Below are positions 16,601 to 24,694 of a stretch of 29,014 nt of DNA, one piece after another. The DNA comes from Dictyoglomaceae bacterium (GTDB taxonomy: Bacteria; Dictyoglomota; Dictyoglomia; Dictyoglomales; Dictyoglomaceae), in assembly GCA_028276205.1 (NCBI GenBank), contig JAPYWU010000002.1, forward strand, positions 1 to 29,014, given 5' to 3'. Each line of letters opens with the position of its first letter. Position 1 is the stretch's first letter. A program made the translations under genes and the position numbers. The notes beneath the pieces are model-generated. The model had not been told where the DNA came from. It did no database searches and worked only from the letters and a program-made list of their open reading frames with translations.

Positions 16601-17689
16601 ATAAAAAAATTTCTAATATTTATTTTATGCTTTGTAAGCTTGGTTATTTTTTTTGGAATAAGAGACTATTATTATGGGTTTAGATTGAAGAGTGAGCTTA
16701 GGGCTTTAGAAGGGAAAGTGGTGTCATATAAAGAGAAGGAGCTTTTAAATTTTATTAGAAGAGACCTTATTGATAATAGGGGACTTATCATATCAAAAAT
16801 AGAAAATGGAAAACCTTCGGAATATTCCCTTTTGGAATCTTATGGAGAATTAATGGAATATGCCTTATTAAGGGGGAATAAAGATCTTTTTGATATTTTG
16901 CTTTCTATTGTAAATAAATATTTTTATAGCAAAGATGGATATCTTTATTGGAGAATTAATAGATTAACCCTTATGCCAGAAAATAGTACCGCTTTAATAG
17001 ATTCTTTAAGGATTCTTAACGCTCTTGTTTCCGCTTATGAAATCTTTAAGGATAAAAAATATATGGAAATGGGAGAAAAAATATCAGAAGAAATATTGAA
17101 ATTTAATTCATCAGGAGAATTTTTTGTGGATTATTATGATGGAAATACAAAAGCAAAAGCTAATAAAATATCTTTATTCTATTTAGATCTTAGGAAACTA
17201 AAAAAGATAGCTAAACTATTTTCTTCCTTTAATAAATACTACATTACATCTAAAAAAATTCTTGAAAACTCTATATCTATAAATAGACCCTTCTTCCCTA
17301 AGGAATTTGACCTTTATACCTTCTCTTATAAGACCCATTATCCTGTAAATATGTTGGAACAGGTGATTACTGCTATAAATTTTGATGATGTGAACAAGAT
17401 AGAAGATTTTTTAAGCTTTGTAAAAAATGAAATAAATAAGTATAATAAATTAAATACATTCTATATGAGTGATAAAAGAGTGGACGATCAAGAAAATGTA
17501 GGTTTATATGCCATATTGGCGAGATTGTTTATTTTTTGTGATGATAAGTTATGGGCTAAAAAAGTTTTTAATTTTGTTGAAAAGTTTAAGGGGAATGATT
17601 CTTTTAGTTATGGGGATTTTTTGGGAAAAAACTATTACGCTTTTGATCAATTAGAGGTATTATTGACTTTAAGCTATATGGAGGATTAA
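16601..17689 (+). CDS. ydaJ: YdaJ-like, membrane-anchored GH8-fold protein of an exopolysaccharide operon
   Basis: The protein has an N-terminal membrane anchor and then an alpha-helical region reminiscent of the GH8 (alpha/alpha)6 barrel: SEYSLLESYGELMEYAL with DLFD resembles the GH8 pattern SEGxGYG...D..FD, whose glutamate is the general acid (here codon 16820-16822), and DGYLYW resembles the following strand. Similarity to GH8 is weak. Its position ahead of degenerate GGDEF, DUF2334, GT2 and BcsB-like genes matches YdaJ of B. subtilis and PssZ-type proteins of Listeria, proposed to trim or process the polymer. The start is unclear. A TTG at 16640 cuts the transmembrane segment in half. An ATA at 16601, eight bases after GGGG, restores it; no ATG, GTG or TTG lies between the in-frame stop at 16580 and 16640. 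Confidence 0.72.
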   Translation: MKKFLIFILCFVSLVIFFGIRDYYYGFRLKSELRALEGKVVSYKEKELLNFIRRDLIDNRGLIISKIENGKPSEYSLLESYGELMEYALLRGNKDLFDILLSIVNKYFYSKDGYLYWRINRLTLMPENSTALIDSLRILNALVSAYEIFKDKKYMEMGEKISEEILKFNSSGEFFVDYYDGNTKAKANKISLFYLDLRKLKKIAKLFSSFNKYYITSKKILENSISINRPFFPKEFDLYTFSYKTHYPVNMLEQVITAINFDDVNKIEDFLSFVKNEINKYNKLNTFYMSDKRVDDQENVGLYAILARLFIFCDDKLWAKKVFNFVEKFKGNDSFSYGDFLGKNYYAFDQLEVLLTLSYMED

Positions 17690-18535
17690 ATGAATAGGAA
17701 TCTTTTAAAGGATAACATTATCTTTAGTCTTCTTTTAATTTTTTGGCTTCTAACTCTTATAGTGATATTTAGTACCAGTTACAACGTGAATTATATCAAT
17801 TATCTTTTGTTTTCAGCCCTTATTTTGAACATGTTGATATCTTATAACCTTGGAATAACCTCAGGTTTAATTGCCTCCTTATTTATAATTTTTATATATG
17901 GCTCTTATTTACTATATTCCATTATAGTATTAAATACTATTACAGAATTTAAGTGGGAATATGCTTTTTGGCTTATCTCATTTCCTATAGGTGCCTTTCT
18001 TTCAGGAAGTTTAGAAAGGGAATTTAGATTTTTAAAGGAAAGAATTAGAGAACTTGAAGAGAGGGAAAAATTGGTTTTATTGGATGATGTTACTGGATTT
18101 TTCAATTCTTTTGGATTTTTCCAGAGGTTAGAAGAAGAGATTAAGAGAGCTCAAAGGTATAAGGAGACTTTTTCTATACTTTACATAAATATTGTAGATT
18201 GGAAAGAATTGAAGAATATATATGGAGAAGATGGATATAAGAGTATCTTAAAAGTAGTTGCTAATGAAATTCTTAAGAATACAAGGTCTACAGATATAAA
18301 AGGAAGAATAGAAGATGGGGTTTTAGGTATCATATTGCCAGATACTGATATTAACTCTGCAAAGATAGTAAAGGAAAAACTCCATAGAGCTTTGGATAAG
18401 ATTATTGTTGAGATAGGAGGAAAAAGGAGAGTTATATCATTAAAGATTAAAATTGGTGAAGCAGAATTCCAGGAAGGCGAAGATGCATTAATTATTTGGG
18501 AGAGAGCAAAAGATAATAGTAAATATGATGTGTAG
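17690..18535 (+). CDS. ydaK: YdaK-like c-di-GMP receptor: four-TM protein with degenerate GGDEF domain
   Basis: Four hydrophobic segments (about residues 11-30, 34-52, 55-82 and 91-108) are followed by a charged linker helix and a GGDEF fold (about 128-275). The fold is clear: DDVTGFFNSFGF matches DxLTGLxNRR, and ILPDTD closes the central strand. The catalytic signature is lost: EDGVL (208-212) replaces GGDEF, and N167 replaces the first metal-binding aspartate of the DxD strand. The RxxD inhibitory site is intact as RSTD (199-202), five residues before the degenerate motif. This is the pattern of YdaK, Listeria PssE and PelD, membrane receptors that bind c-di-GMP and switch on exopolysaccharide synthesis. 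Diguanylate cyclase activity is not expected. The ATG follows the ydaJ stop directly, with GGAGG inside ydaJ. Confidence 0.85.
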   Translation: MNRNLLKDNIIFSLLLIFWLLTLIVIFSTSYNVNYINYLLFSALILNMLISYNLGITSGLIASLFIIFIYGSYLLYSIIVLNTITEFKWEYAFWLISFPIGAFLSGSLEREFRFLKERIRELEEREKLVLLDDVTGFFNSFGFFQRLEEEIKRAQRYKETFSILYINIVDWKELKNIYGEDGYKSILKVVANEILKNTRSTDIKGRIEDGVLGIILPDTDINSAKIVKEKLHRALDKIIVEIGGKRRVISLKIKIGEAEFQEGEDALIIWERAKDNSKYDV

Positions 18536-19988
18536 ATTTAAAATAATTTTTATCTTTCTAATTTTGTTTATTTTAACCCTCTCCTTTGCAGAGGAAAACC
18601 AAAGGGTATTAGTAATCTATGATAGTTTTTCAAGAATAGGAGAAGACTATCCAATTGAGAAAGAGTTGGAAGAATATTTGTCCCACTATGGTGTATATGT
18701 AGGATCTGTAAATAGTGAGGACGTTTTACCTGATGTAACCCAATATGATCTTGTTATATATTTGGGATTTCAGGAGAAGATCTTAAAAAAGGAATTTTTA
18801 AAAGAGATTTCAAAAAGTAAAAAGATTGTATGGATTGAGGAAAATATAGATCAGTTTGCAAAATATATAGGATGTAATGAATTTAGAGATGTAGGAAAAA
18901 GATATGGCTTTATAGAGGTAAATTATAAGGGTTATAAACTCTCTTTTGATCCTCAAACTTTTATTCATTTAGTTCTTCCCAAAAAAGCCAATGTATTGTC
19001 TTATGTATCCGATGATTTAAATAAGTTTCCCTATGTATTTCAAAAGGACAATCTCTATTATTTTGGGAGGTTAGATTTTAGAGATAGCAGTGGAATAGCT
19101 TTTTTAGATCTTTTGCATGATATTTTAGGGGTTAATCATCCTTCTTTTAAAAAGGCTCTTTTAGTCTTTGATGGAATAGATCCTTTTACTTCTGCTGATC
19201 TTCTTCAAGAAAAGCTCCCAGCTGTTTGTTGTCAACATGTTTCTTATTCTATAGTGGTATATCCTACAGTAAAAAAAGATGGAAAGTTATATTATCTTAG
19301 TGATAATGAAAAACTTCTTAAAGTTTTATTGGAGATTGAAAATAGTAATATTGGTATAATACAAGGAAGCTATTATGAGAAAAATTACGATTCAAAGATA
19401 AATAGTGATTTAAATCTTTTAGCAAGTTATGGTATATATCCTATTGCTTTTAAATTTTATGATGTGCCCTATAAAGAAAGATATATTGATCCTTCTAAAT
19501 TTTTTAATATAATTCTTGATAATGACATAATCACTACTAAAAGATTATATACTCTTATCTATCCCATAAATGCAGGAATTTATAATCCCAAGGACCCTAA
19601 AAATGTAAATTTAATTTTAAGAAAAGCAAAAGATTTTTTAGCTTTTAGAGATGCTATATTGGGAATTTCCATACCCATATATTTAGATAAGGAAGATATA
19701 GAAAGACTTATACTGGGTTTGAAAGATTTGGGTTATGATTTTCTTGATCTTTTAAAAGAGCCTTATCATGTGGAAAATGATAAATTAATAATCATGAATA
19801 AAAATGGAAATAAAGTTGTTGTAAGTAATGTATTACCGTATTCAAAAAGCAGATTAGAAAGATTTTTTGAGAAATTTGTTGGTTATTTAAGAATTATATT
19901 AATATTTGTGGTAACAAGTTTCATTATTATTATTCTTTATCTTGTGAATTTCAAAATCAGATTGTATGAGAGGGGAAAAAAGCAGTGA
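18525..19988 (+). CDS. ydaL: YdaL-like DUF2334 (polysaccharide deacetylase-like) membrane protein
   Basis: The 487-residue protein has an N-terminal signal or anchor (about residues 4-22), an extracytoplasmic domain that begins with a flavodoxin-like stretch (VLVIYDSFS...), a DUF2334-type deacetylase-like core, and a C-terminal membrane segment (about 457-476) with a short basic tail. In DUF2334 and NodB-like enzymes a DD pair and an HxxxH-type motif bind the metal. Here the first site reads FDGIDPF (D216, G217), with glycine for the second Asp, and the expected HG region reads QGSYYE (from residue 280) without histidine. It may therefore be a non-catalytic scaffold or binder. Order and topology match YdaL of B. 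subtilis. Its ATG (18525, or the adjacent ATG at 18528) overlaps ydaK by 11 bases. Function in polymer export is inferred. Confidence 0.75.
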   Translation: MMCRFKIIFIFLILFILTLSFAEENQRVLVIYDSFSRIGEDYPIEKELEEYLSHYGVYVGSVNSEDVLPDVTQYDLVIYLGFQEKILKKEFLKEISKSKKIVWIEENIDQFAKYIGCNEFRDVGKRYGFIEVNYKGYKLSFDPQTFIHLVLPKKANVLSYVSDDLNKFPYVFQKDNLYYFGRLDFRDSSGIAFLDLLHDILGVNHPSFKKALLVFDGIDPFTSADLLQEKLPAVCCQHVSYSIVVYPTVKKDGKLYYLSDNEKLLKVLLEIENSNIGIIQGSYYEKNYDSKINSDLNLLASYGIYPIAFKFYDVPYKERYIDPSKFFNIILDNDIITTKRLYTLIYPINAGIYNPKDPKNVNLILRKAKDFLAFRDAILGISIPIYLDKEDIERLILGLKDLGYDFLDLLKEPYHVENDKLIIMNKNGNKVVVSNVLPYSKSRLERFFEKFVGYLRIILIFVVTSFIIIILYLVNFKIRLYERGKKQ

Positions 19989-21241
19989 AAGTTCTAACTT
20001 TTTGGGATTTTGCTTTTGTAATATCTATGGTAATGACTTGGTCTGTTCTTTTGTATCATATCTTGCTAACCTATTTTGGATATCGTTATTTTCTTATAAG
20101 TTTAGGCTTTGAAGAAGATGAAGAAATCAAAGAGTATCCTTTTATATCTGTTTTAGTGCCTGCTCATAATGAGGAAAAAGTTATAGGTAATACGGTAGAT
20201 GCTATAGCCAGGTCTTATTATCCTCGTGATAAATTTGAAATCATAGTGATTAATGATAGTTCTACTGATAGGACAGGAGAAGTATTAAAAGAGAAACAAA
20301 AGTTGTATCCAAATCTTAAAGTGCTTGAGATTAAGCCACCCTTAGGTGCTAAAGGTAAATCAAATGCTCTAAATCAAGGATTAAAGATAGCAAAGGGAGA
20401 TTATATAGTAGTTTATGATGCTGATAACACTCCAGAACGAAAAGCAATCTATAATTTAGTAAGATTTATAATCAAGGATGATAATCTTGGAGCAGTAGTA
20501 GGCAAATTTAGAACGAGGAATAAGGATAAAAATCTCCTTACAAGATTTATAAATATAGAAACTCTCAGTTTCCAGTGGCTTATTCAGGCCTCAAGAAATT
20601 ACTTTTTAGGACTTACCACAATCCCTGGTACCAATTTTATAATTAGAAAAGATCTTTTGGAAAAAATTGGTGGATGGAATATTCATTCCCTTACTGAGGA
20701 TACTGAGCTTACCATAAGAATATACAAGGAAGGATATAGAATAAAATGGATACCTCAGGCAGTAACTTGGGAGCAAGAGCCCGAAAGATTAAAAGTTTGG
20801 ATAAAACAAAGAACAAGATGGGCAAGAGGTAATATTTCTGTTATTGCCCAGTATTTAAAGAATATATTTAGTTTGAGAAGTAAAATTACCTTTGATATAA
20901 TTTATTTTTCTTACATTTATCTTGTGGCTTTTACAGCTATTTTAATTTCAGATATTATTTTTGGATTAGGGCTTTTAAAAGTTATTAAACTTAATGTAGG
21001 AGGACCTCTATTTACTATATGGATATTAGCGTATTTACTTTTTATAACTGAGACCTTTATATCTCTGAGTTTAGAAAGAGGGGAAGGTAATTTACAAAAT
21101 CTTCTAATTATATCTATTATGTATTTTACTTACTGCCAGCTATGGCTTTATGTGGTTATTAGAGCAATTTACTTTACCCTAAAAGATAGAATAACGGGTA
21201 AAACTGTAAAATGGTATAAAACAGAAAGGAGTTCAGAATAA
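19985..21241 (+). CDS. ydaM: Processive GT2 exopolysaccharide synthase (YdaM/BcsA-like)
   Basis: This 418-residue membrane glycosyltransferase polymerises a sugar from a nucleotide sugar and probably threads the chain through the membrane. One N-terminal membrane segment (about 10-33) precedes the GT-A domain: VLVPAHNEE, VINDSSTDRT with the UDP-binding Asp, YDADN (DAD at 145-147), LTEDTEL (TED at 237-239, the catalytic base) and QRTRWARG (QxxRW at 275-279, the mark of processive synthases). Several C-terminal membrane helices follow from about residue 300. No PilZ domain is present, so c-di-GMP control must come from another protein, fitting the YdaK-like neighbour. The GTG start overlaps the ydaL stop (GTGA), with GAGAGGGG upstream. 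The sugar polymerised cannot be told from sequence. Confidence 0.9.
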   Translation: MKVLTFWDFAFVISMVMTWSVLLYHILLTYFGYRYFLISLGFEEDEEIKEYPFISVLVPAHNEEKVIGNTVDAIARSYYPRDKFEIIVINDSSTDRTGEVLKEKQKLYPNLKVLEIKPPLGAKGKSNALNQGLKIAKGDYIVVYDADNTPERKAIYNLVRFIIKDDNLGAVVGKFRTRNKDKNLLTRFINIETLSFQWLIQASRNYFLGLTTIPGTNFIIRKDLLEKIGGWNIHSLTEDTELTIRIYKEGYRIKWIPQAVTWEQEPERLKVWIKQRTRWARGNISVIAQYLKNIFSLRSKITFDIIYFSYIYLVAFTAILISDIIFGLGLLKVIKLNVGGPLFTIWILAYLLFITETFISLSLERGEGNLQNLLIISIMYFTYCQLWLYVVIRAIYFTLKDRITGKTVKWYKTERSSE

Positions 21242-23226
21242 TGAGGAGATTTTTATTTCTTTTCCTCATAATATTAATAATAGTTCCTGTTTTTGGGTTT
21301 GATAGTATAAAAGTTTATAATTTACCTATAACATCTCAAGATATTCTTCTTAATTTACCTTTAAATAGGTACTCCTTTTGGTTTTATGTTCCAGAAGGAG
21401 TAAATATATTGGATAAATGTTATTTAAATCTAAATTATTTTTATTCAGAGACAATGAAATCTAATGAATCCTTTTATACAATTCTTGTAAATTCATATCC
21501 TATCTCCAGTGGTCCCATTGTTAAAAAAGAAGGAAACTATGCAAAAATTACTGTAAAAATTCCTATAAAAAGGTTAAAGTATGGATTTAATGAGCTAACT
21601 ATTTCTACAAGACAAAGAAGCATTGAGGGACCTTGTAAGGATTTGGATAATGATGCAAATTGGTTAATTATTCATAATACTTCTATTTTACACCTTGAAA
21701 CCATAGATAAGCCTTATAAAATTACTTATTTTCCTTATCCTTTTATGGATCTATTATCTCTAAAAGTGGTTGATTCCAATATCTATTTAAATGAAGTATC
21801 AAATCAAAATTTAGATATTCTATTTAAGCTTGTTAACAATCTTTCTATAAAGGAAAGATATAAAAAACTTTCTTTTAGAGTCTTTTTTGATGATCCTTAT
21901 GTTAAAAAAGGAGAAAATCAAATATTAATTGGAAAATTAGATAAATGGAGAATTTTAAACGATAAAAGTTTTAGTAACATAGAGGATGATGTAGGTTTAT
22001 TATATTTAGATAAATACAATGATAACTTGCAAATATATATTTCTGGAAAAGGAAAAGGTATTGAAAAGTCCATAAGTTACTTATTAAATCCTAACCAGAT
22101 AAAGTTAACAGAGACAAATCCTGTTATTATAACAGCTGAATCTTCTTTAACTGAAAGGAAAGTTGAAAGTAAGAAGGTTTTAACTTTAAAAGATCTGGGT
22201 TATAGTAATATAGTGATTTCAGGATCCCATCATCAAGCTTTTTCCTTTTCCTTCAAGCTACCTATAGGTTATCAGTCAGTACAGGCAGGCTCTTATATAG
22301 AGCTTAAATTTTCTCATTCTCCTATTCTGGATCCAGAAAGATCAGGTATAACACTATATATAAACGGAATTCCTGTAAAAGCGGAAAGATTGGATGGAGA
22401 GAATAGAGAGAATGGAAGATTGAAAGCATATTTTCCTAAGGACTTATTAAAAGAAAAAGAATGGATTGTTGAGATAAAAGTTTATCATGCCTTAAAGAAT
22501 GTGGACTGTGATAAAAGATATGATGAAATTGCATGGACAAAGATAGATGGAGATTCGTTTATTTATCTAAATAAAGGTTATGTAGAAGACTATCCTAATT
22601 TAAGGAACATATGGAATGGAAATTACCAGGATATCTGTATATGGTTCCCTCAAAACCCTTCTCCTTATGAAATATCATTAATGGCTACGTTGATAGGAAA
22701 GGTTTCTCAAAATACAGGTAATATTTATAATTTTAAAACTATATTAGGAGATGAATTAAAAGAGGAAATGAAAGATAAGGATATATTATTTATAGGTAAT
22801 TTCCACGATGATAGATTAAAGAAGATTGAGAAGAATCTATGGGTAAAACCAGAAGGGAATAAATTTATTCTTAAGAAGGATTTAGGTATTTTCTTTGATG
22901 GGTTTACAACAGATATAGTTATGCAGTCCGACTATTCTCCTCTTGGAGGTAACGGAAAACTTTATGCTATCTTATACAACGATGAAAGTTCCCTTATTAA
23001 ATTCAACAATTTTTTAGAAGATATTAATAATATTAGAAAGATATATGGTCAGGTATTTATAATGACAAAGCTTGGAAATACATCATCTTTTAATCTTGTT
23101 GAAAAGAAAGAAGCTTTTATTTCTATTTTTGAGATACGTCCTTTAATATTCTATTTAGCTATATTCTTAATAGTTTTAGCCATAAATATAATTATTTTAA
23201 TCTATCTAAGGAAAAGGAGAATATGA
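21241..23226 (+). CDS. ydaN: BcsB-like exopolysaccharide synthase partner (YdaN)
   Basis: The 661-residue protein has a signal peptide (residues 1-20), a large extracytoplasmic beta-rich region and one C-terminal membrane helix (about 632-655) with a basic tail, the topology of BcsB. BcsB hallmarks are present: STRQRSIEGPCKDLDNDANWLIIHNTSILHL early on, LKDLGYSNIVISGSHHQAFSFSFKLP, a second carbohydrate-binding-like jelly roll (SGITLYINGIPV), and a paired late cysteine (VDCDKRYDEIAW). BcsB guides the emerging polymer and its C-terminal helix is needed for synthase activity. The ATG shares one base with the ydaM stop (TAATG), and GGAG lies just upstream, so the two are translationally coupled. 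No clear terminator follows; 23227-23306 holds no gene that I can support. Confidence 0.87.
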   Translation: MRRFLFLFLIILIIVPVFGFDSIKVYNLPITSQDILLNLPLNRYSFWFYVPEGVNILDKCYLNLNYFYSETMKSNESFYTILVNSYPISSGPIVKKEGNYAKITVKIPIKRLKYGFNELTISTRQRSIEGPCKDLDNDANWLIIHNTSILHLETIDKPYKITYFPYPFMDLLSLKVVDSNIYLNEVSNQNLDILFKLVNNLSIKERYKKLSFRVFFDDPYVKKGENQILIGKLDKWRILNDKSFSNIEDDVGLLYLDKYNDNLQIYISGKGKGIEKSISYLLNPNQIKLTETNPVIITAESSLTERKVESKKVLTLKDLGYSNIVISGSHHQAFSFSFKLPIGYQSVQAGSYIELKFSHSPILDPERSGITLYINGIPVKAERLDGENRENGRLKAYFPKDLLKEKEWIVEIKVYHALKNVDCDKRYDEIAWTKIDGDSFIYLNKGYVEDYPNLRNIWNGNYQDICIWFPQNPSPYEISLMATLIGKVSQNTGNIYNFKTILGDELKEEMKDKDILFIGNFHDDRLKKIEKNLWVKPEGNKFILKKDLGIFFDGFTTDIVMQSDYSPLGGNGKLYAILYNDESSLIKFNNFLEDINNIRKIYGQVFIMTKLGNTSSFNLVEKKEAFISIFEIRPLIFYLAIFLIVLAINIIILIYLRKRRI

Positions 23227-23306
23227 TTTATTAGACCGTAGTTAATACTTTCTCATAAGGAGATCTTCAATCAAAATAATTATTAAATAAAAGAGGGATG
23301 ATTAGT

Positions 23307-24611
23307 TTGAAAGAAATATTGCAAGATATTATTATAGATACTCTAAGAAGCTTAAATCCCAAAGATGCAATTAAAAAATATGTTTCTTATGATCCCGAAT
23401 GGAAATTGTTGAAAATAAAGGATAGAAAATTTGAGATAAAAGGTAAAGTTTATCTTCTTGCTGTTGGTAAAGCATCTTTTACAATGGCTGAGGGGATTAT
23501 GGAGATATTAGGGGGTCTAATCGATAAAGGATATGTGGTAGTACCTTATGGATATGAGGGATCCTTAGGTAATAACATTGAAGTTATGCATTCATCTCAT
23601 CCAATACCAGATGAAAATGGAGTTAAATCTGCACAAAAGATATATGATTTTGTGAGAAATATGGATGAAAGGGATATATTAATATTTTTATTGTCAGGTG
23701 GGGGTTCTGCCCTTCTTCCGTTGCCGAGGGCTGAGATTTCACTTGAGGATAAGATAGAAACTACTAAGCTTTTATTATCTTGTTCAGCAGGAATTCAAGA
23801 AGTAAATGCAGTAAGAAAACATTTAAGTAAAATAAAAGGGGGACAACTTGCCAGTATATGTAGAGGAACTATTATTACTTTAATAGTATCAGATGTTCTT
23901 GGAAATCCTTTAGATAGTATTGCTTCTGGACCTACTGTGCCTGATCCTACTACATTCCAAGATGTTTACAATATTATTATAAAATATAATCTGTGGGAAA
24001 AGATTCCAGAAAGAGTTAGAAGGCTTGTAAAAATGGGTATGGCAGGAGAGGTTCCAGAGACTCCGAAATCTATTGATAGTAGGCATTATGCCTTAGTGAT
24101 TCTTTCCAATAGAGATTTTTTGGAAAAATTGATGGATAAGGTAGGGAATTTGGGTGTTAAAACCCTTTTAGTTACAGGATTCTTAGAAGGTGAGGCAAGA
24201 GAAGTAGCAAAGGTTATTGCAAGTATAGTTAAAGAAATAAAATATTCAGGTAATCCTGTATCACCTCCATGTGCTCTTATTTTTGGTGGAGAGACCACAG
24301 TAACTGTAAGGGGTAATGGCTTAGGAGGAAGAAATCAAGAATTGGCTCTATCTTTTGCCCTTGAAATATCTGATTTGGAAAATGTTTATATGACCGCCTT
24401 TGCTACTGATGGAAGAGATGGTCCTTGTGATTCAGCGGGTGCATATGTGGATACTACAACCATAGAAAGAGCACAAAAATTAGGAATGGATCCTGTATCA
24501 TATCTTCTAAATAACGATTCATATCACTTTTTCAATAATATTGGTGATTTAATTAAAGTTGGACCTACCCATACTAATGTAAACGATATAGTTTTAGTGT
24601 TAGTTAAATGA
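23307..24611 (+). CDS. gckA: Glycerate 2-kinase (GckA/TtuD, MOFRL family)
   Basis: The 434-residue enzyme phosphorylates D-glycerate to 2-phosphoglycerate. It carries the GckA family's N-terminal domain (VGKASFTMAEG, SSHPIPDENG, FLLSGGGSALLPLP, VRKHLSKIKGGQLA, SDVLGNPLDSIASGPTVPDP) and the C-terminal MOFRL domain (GGETTVTVRGNGLGGRNQE, FATDGRDGPCDSAGAYVD). I prefer the TTG at 23307, which has AGAGGG nine bases upstream. An ATG at 23298 starts directly against that AGAGGG and would have no usable binding site; it would add MIS. The gene follows the exopolysaccharide operon by 80 bases. A role in glycerate use, for example from uronate or serine breakdown, is likely, but nothing nearby fixes the pathway. 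Confidence 0.9.
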   Translation: MKEILQDIIIDTLRSLNPKDAIKKYVSYDPEWKLLKIKDRKFEIKGKVYLLAVGKASFTMAEGIMEILGGLIDKGYVVVPYGYEGSLGNNIEVMHSSHPIPDENGVKSAQKIYDFVRNMDERDILIFLLSGGGSALLPLPRAEISLEDKIETTKLLLSCSAGIQEVNAVRKHLSKIKGGQLASICRGTIITLIVSDVLGNPLDSIASGPTVPDPTTFQDVYNIIIKYNLWEKIPERVRRLVKMGMAGEVPETPKSIDSRHYALVILSNRDFLEKLMDKVGNLGVKTLLVTGFLEGEAREVAKVIASIVKEIKYSGNPVSPPCALIFGGETTVTVRGNGLGGRNQELALSFALEISDLENVYMTAFATDGRDGPCDSAGAYVDTTTIERAQKLGMDPVSYLLNNDSYHFFNNIGDLIKVGPTHTNVNDIVLVLVK

Positions 24612-24623
24612 GATAGGGAAATT

Positions 24624-24648
24624 GATAGTGATATAGCTACTATTTTTA
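24624..24648 (+). terminator. Possible weak hairpin and T-run after glycerate kinase
   Basis: ATAGT and ACTAT can pair around an eight-base loop, followed by TTTTT. The stem is short and AT-rich, so termination here is uncertain. Confidence 0.25.
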
Positions 24649-24694
24649 AGGAAGAAAGATATAAATCTTAGTTTTATAAAGGGGAGTGAAATAA

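Noticed and set aside
17690..18535. An active diguanylate cyclase
   Set aside because: The GGDEF signature is EDGVL and the first metal-binding Asp is Asn, so catalysis is not expected; the receptor reading fits better.
16601..23226. A cellulose (bcs) or Pel operon
   Set aside because: The GT2 lacks a PilZ domain and no bcsC-like gene is present, against bcs. The four-TM GGDEF protein recalls PelD, but GAF, PelF and PelG are missing. Gene order fits yda/pss.
23251..23290. AAGGAG at 23257 as a binding site for a small gene before glycerate kinase
   Set aside because: No ATG, GTG or TTG follows at a usable distance before stop codons; it may be a leftover or chance match.
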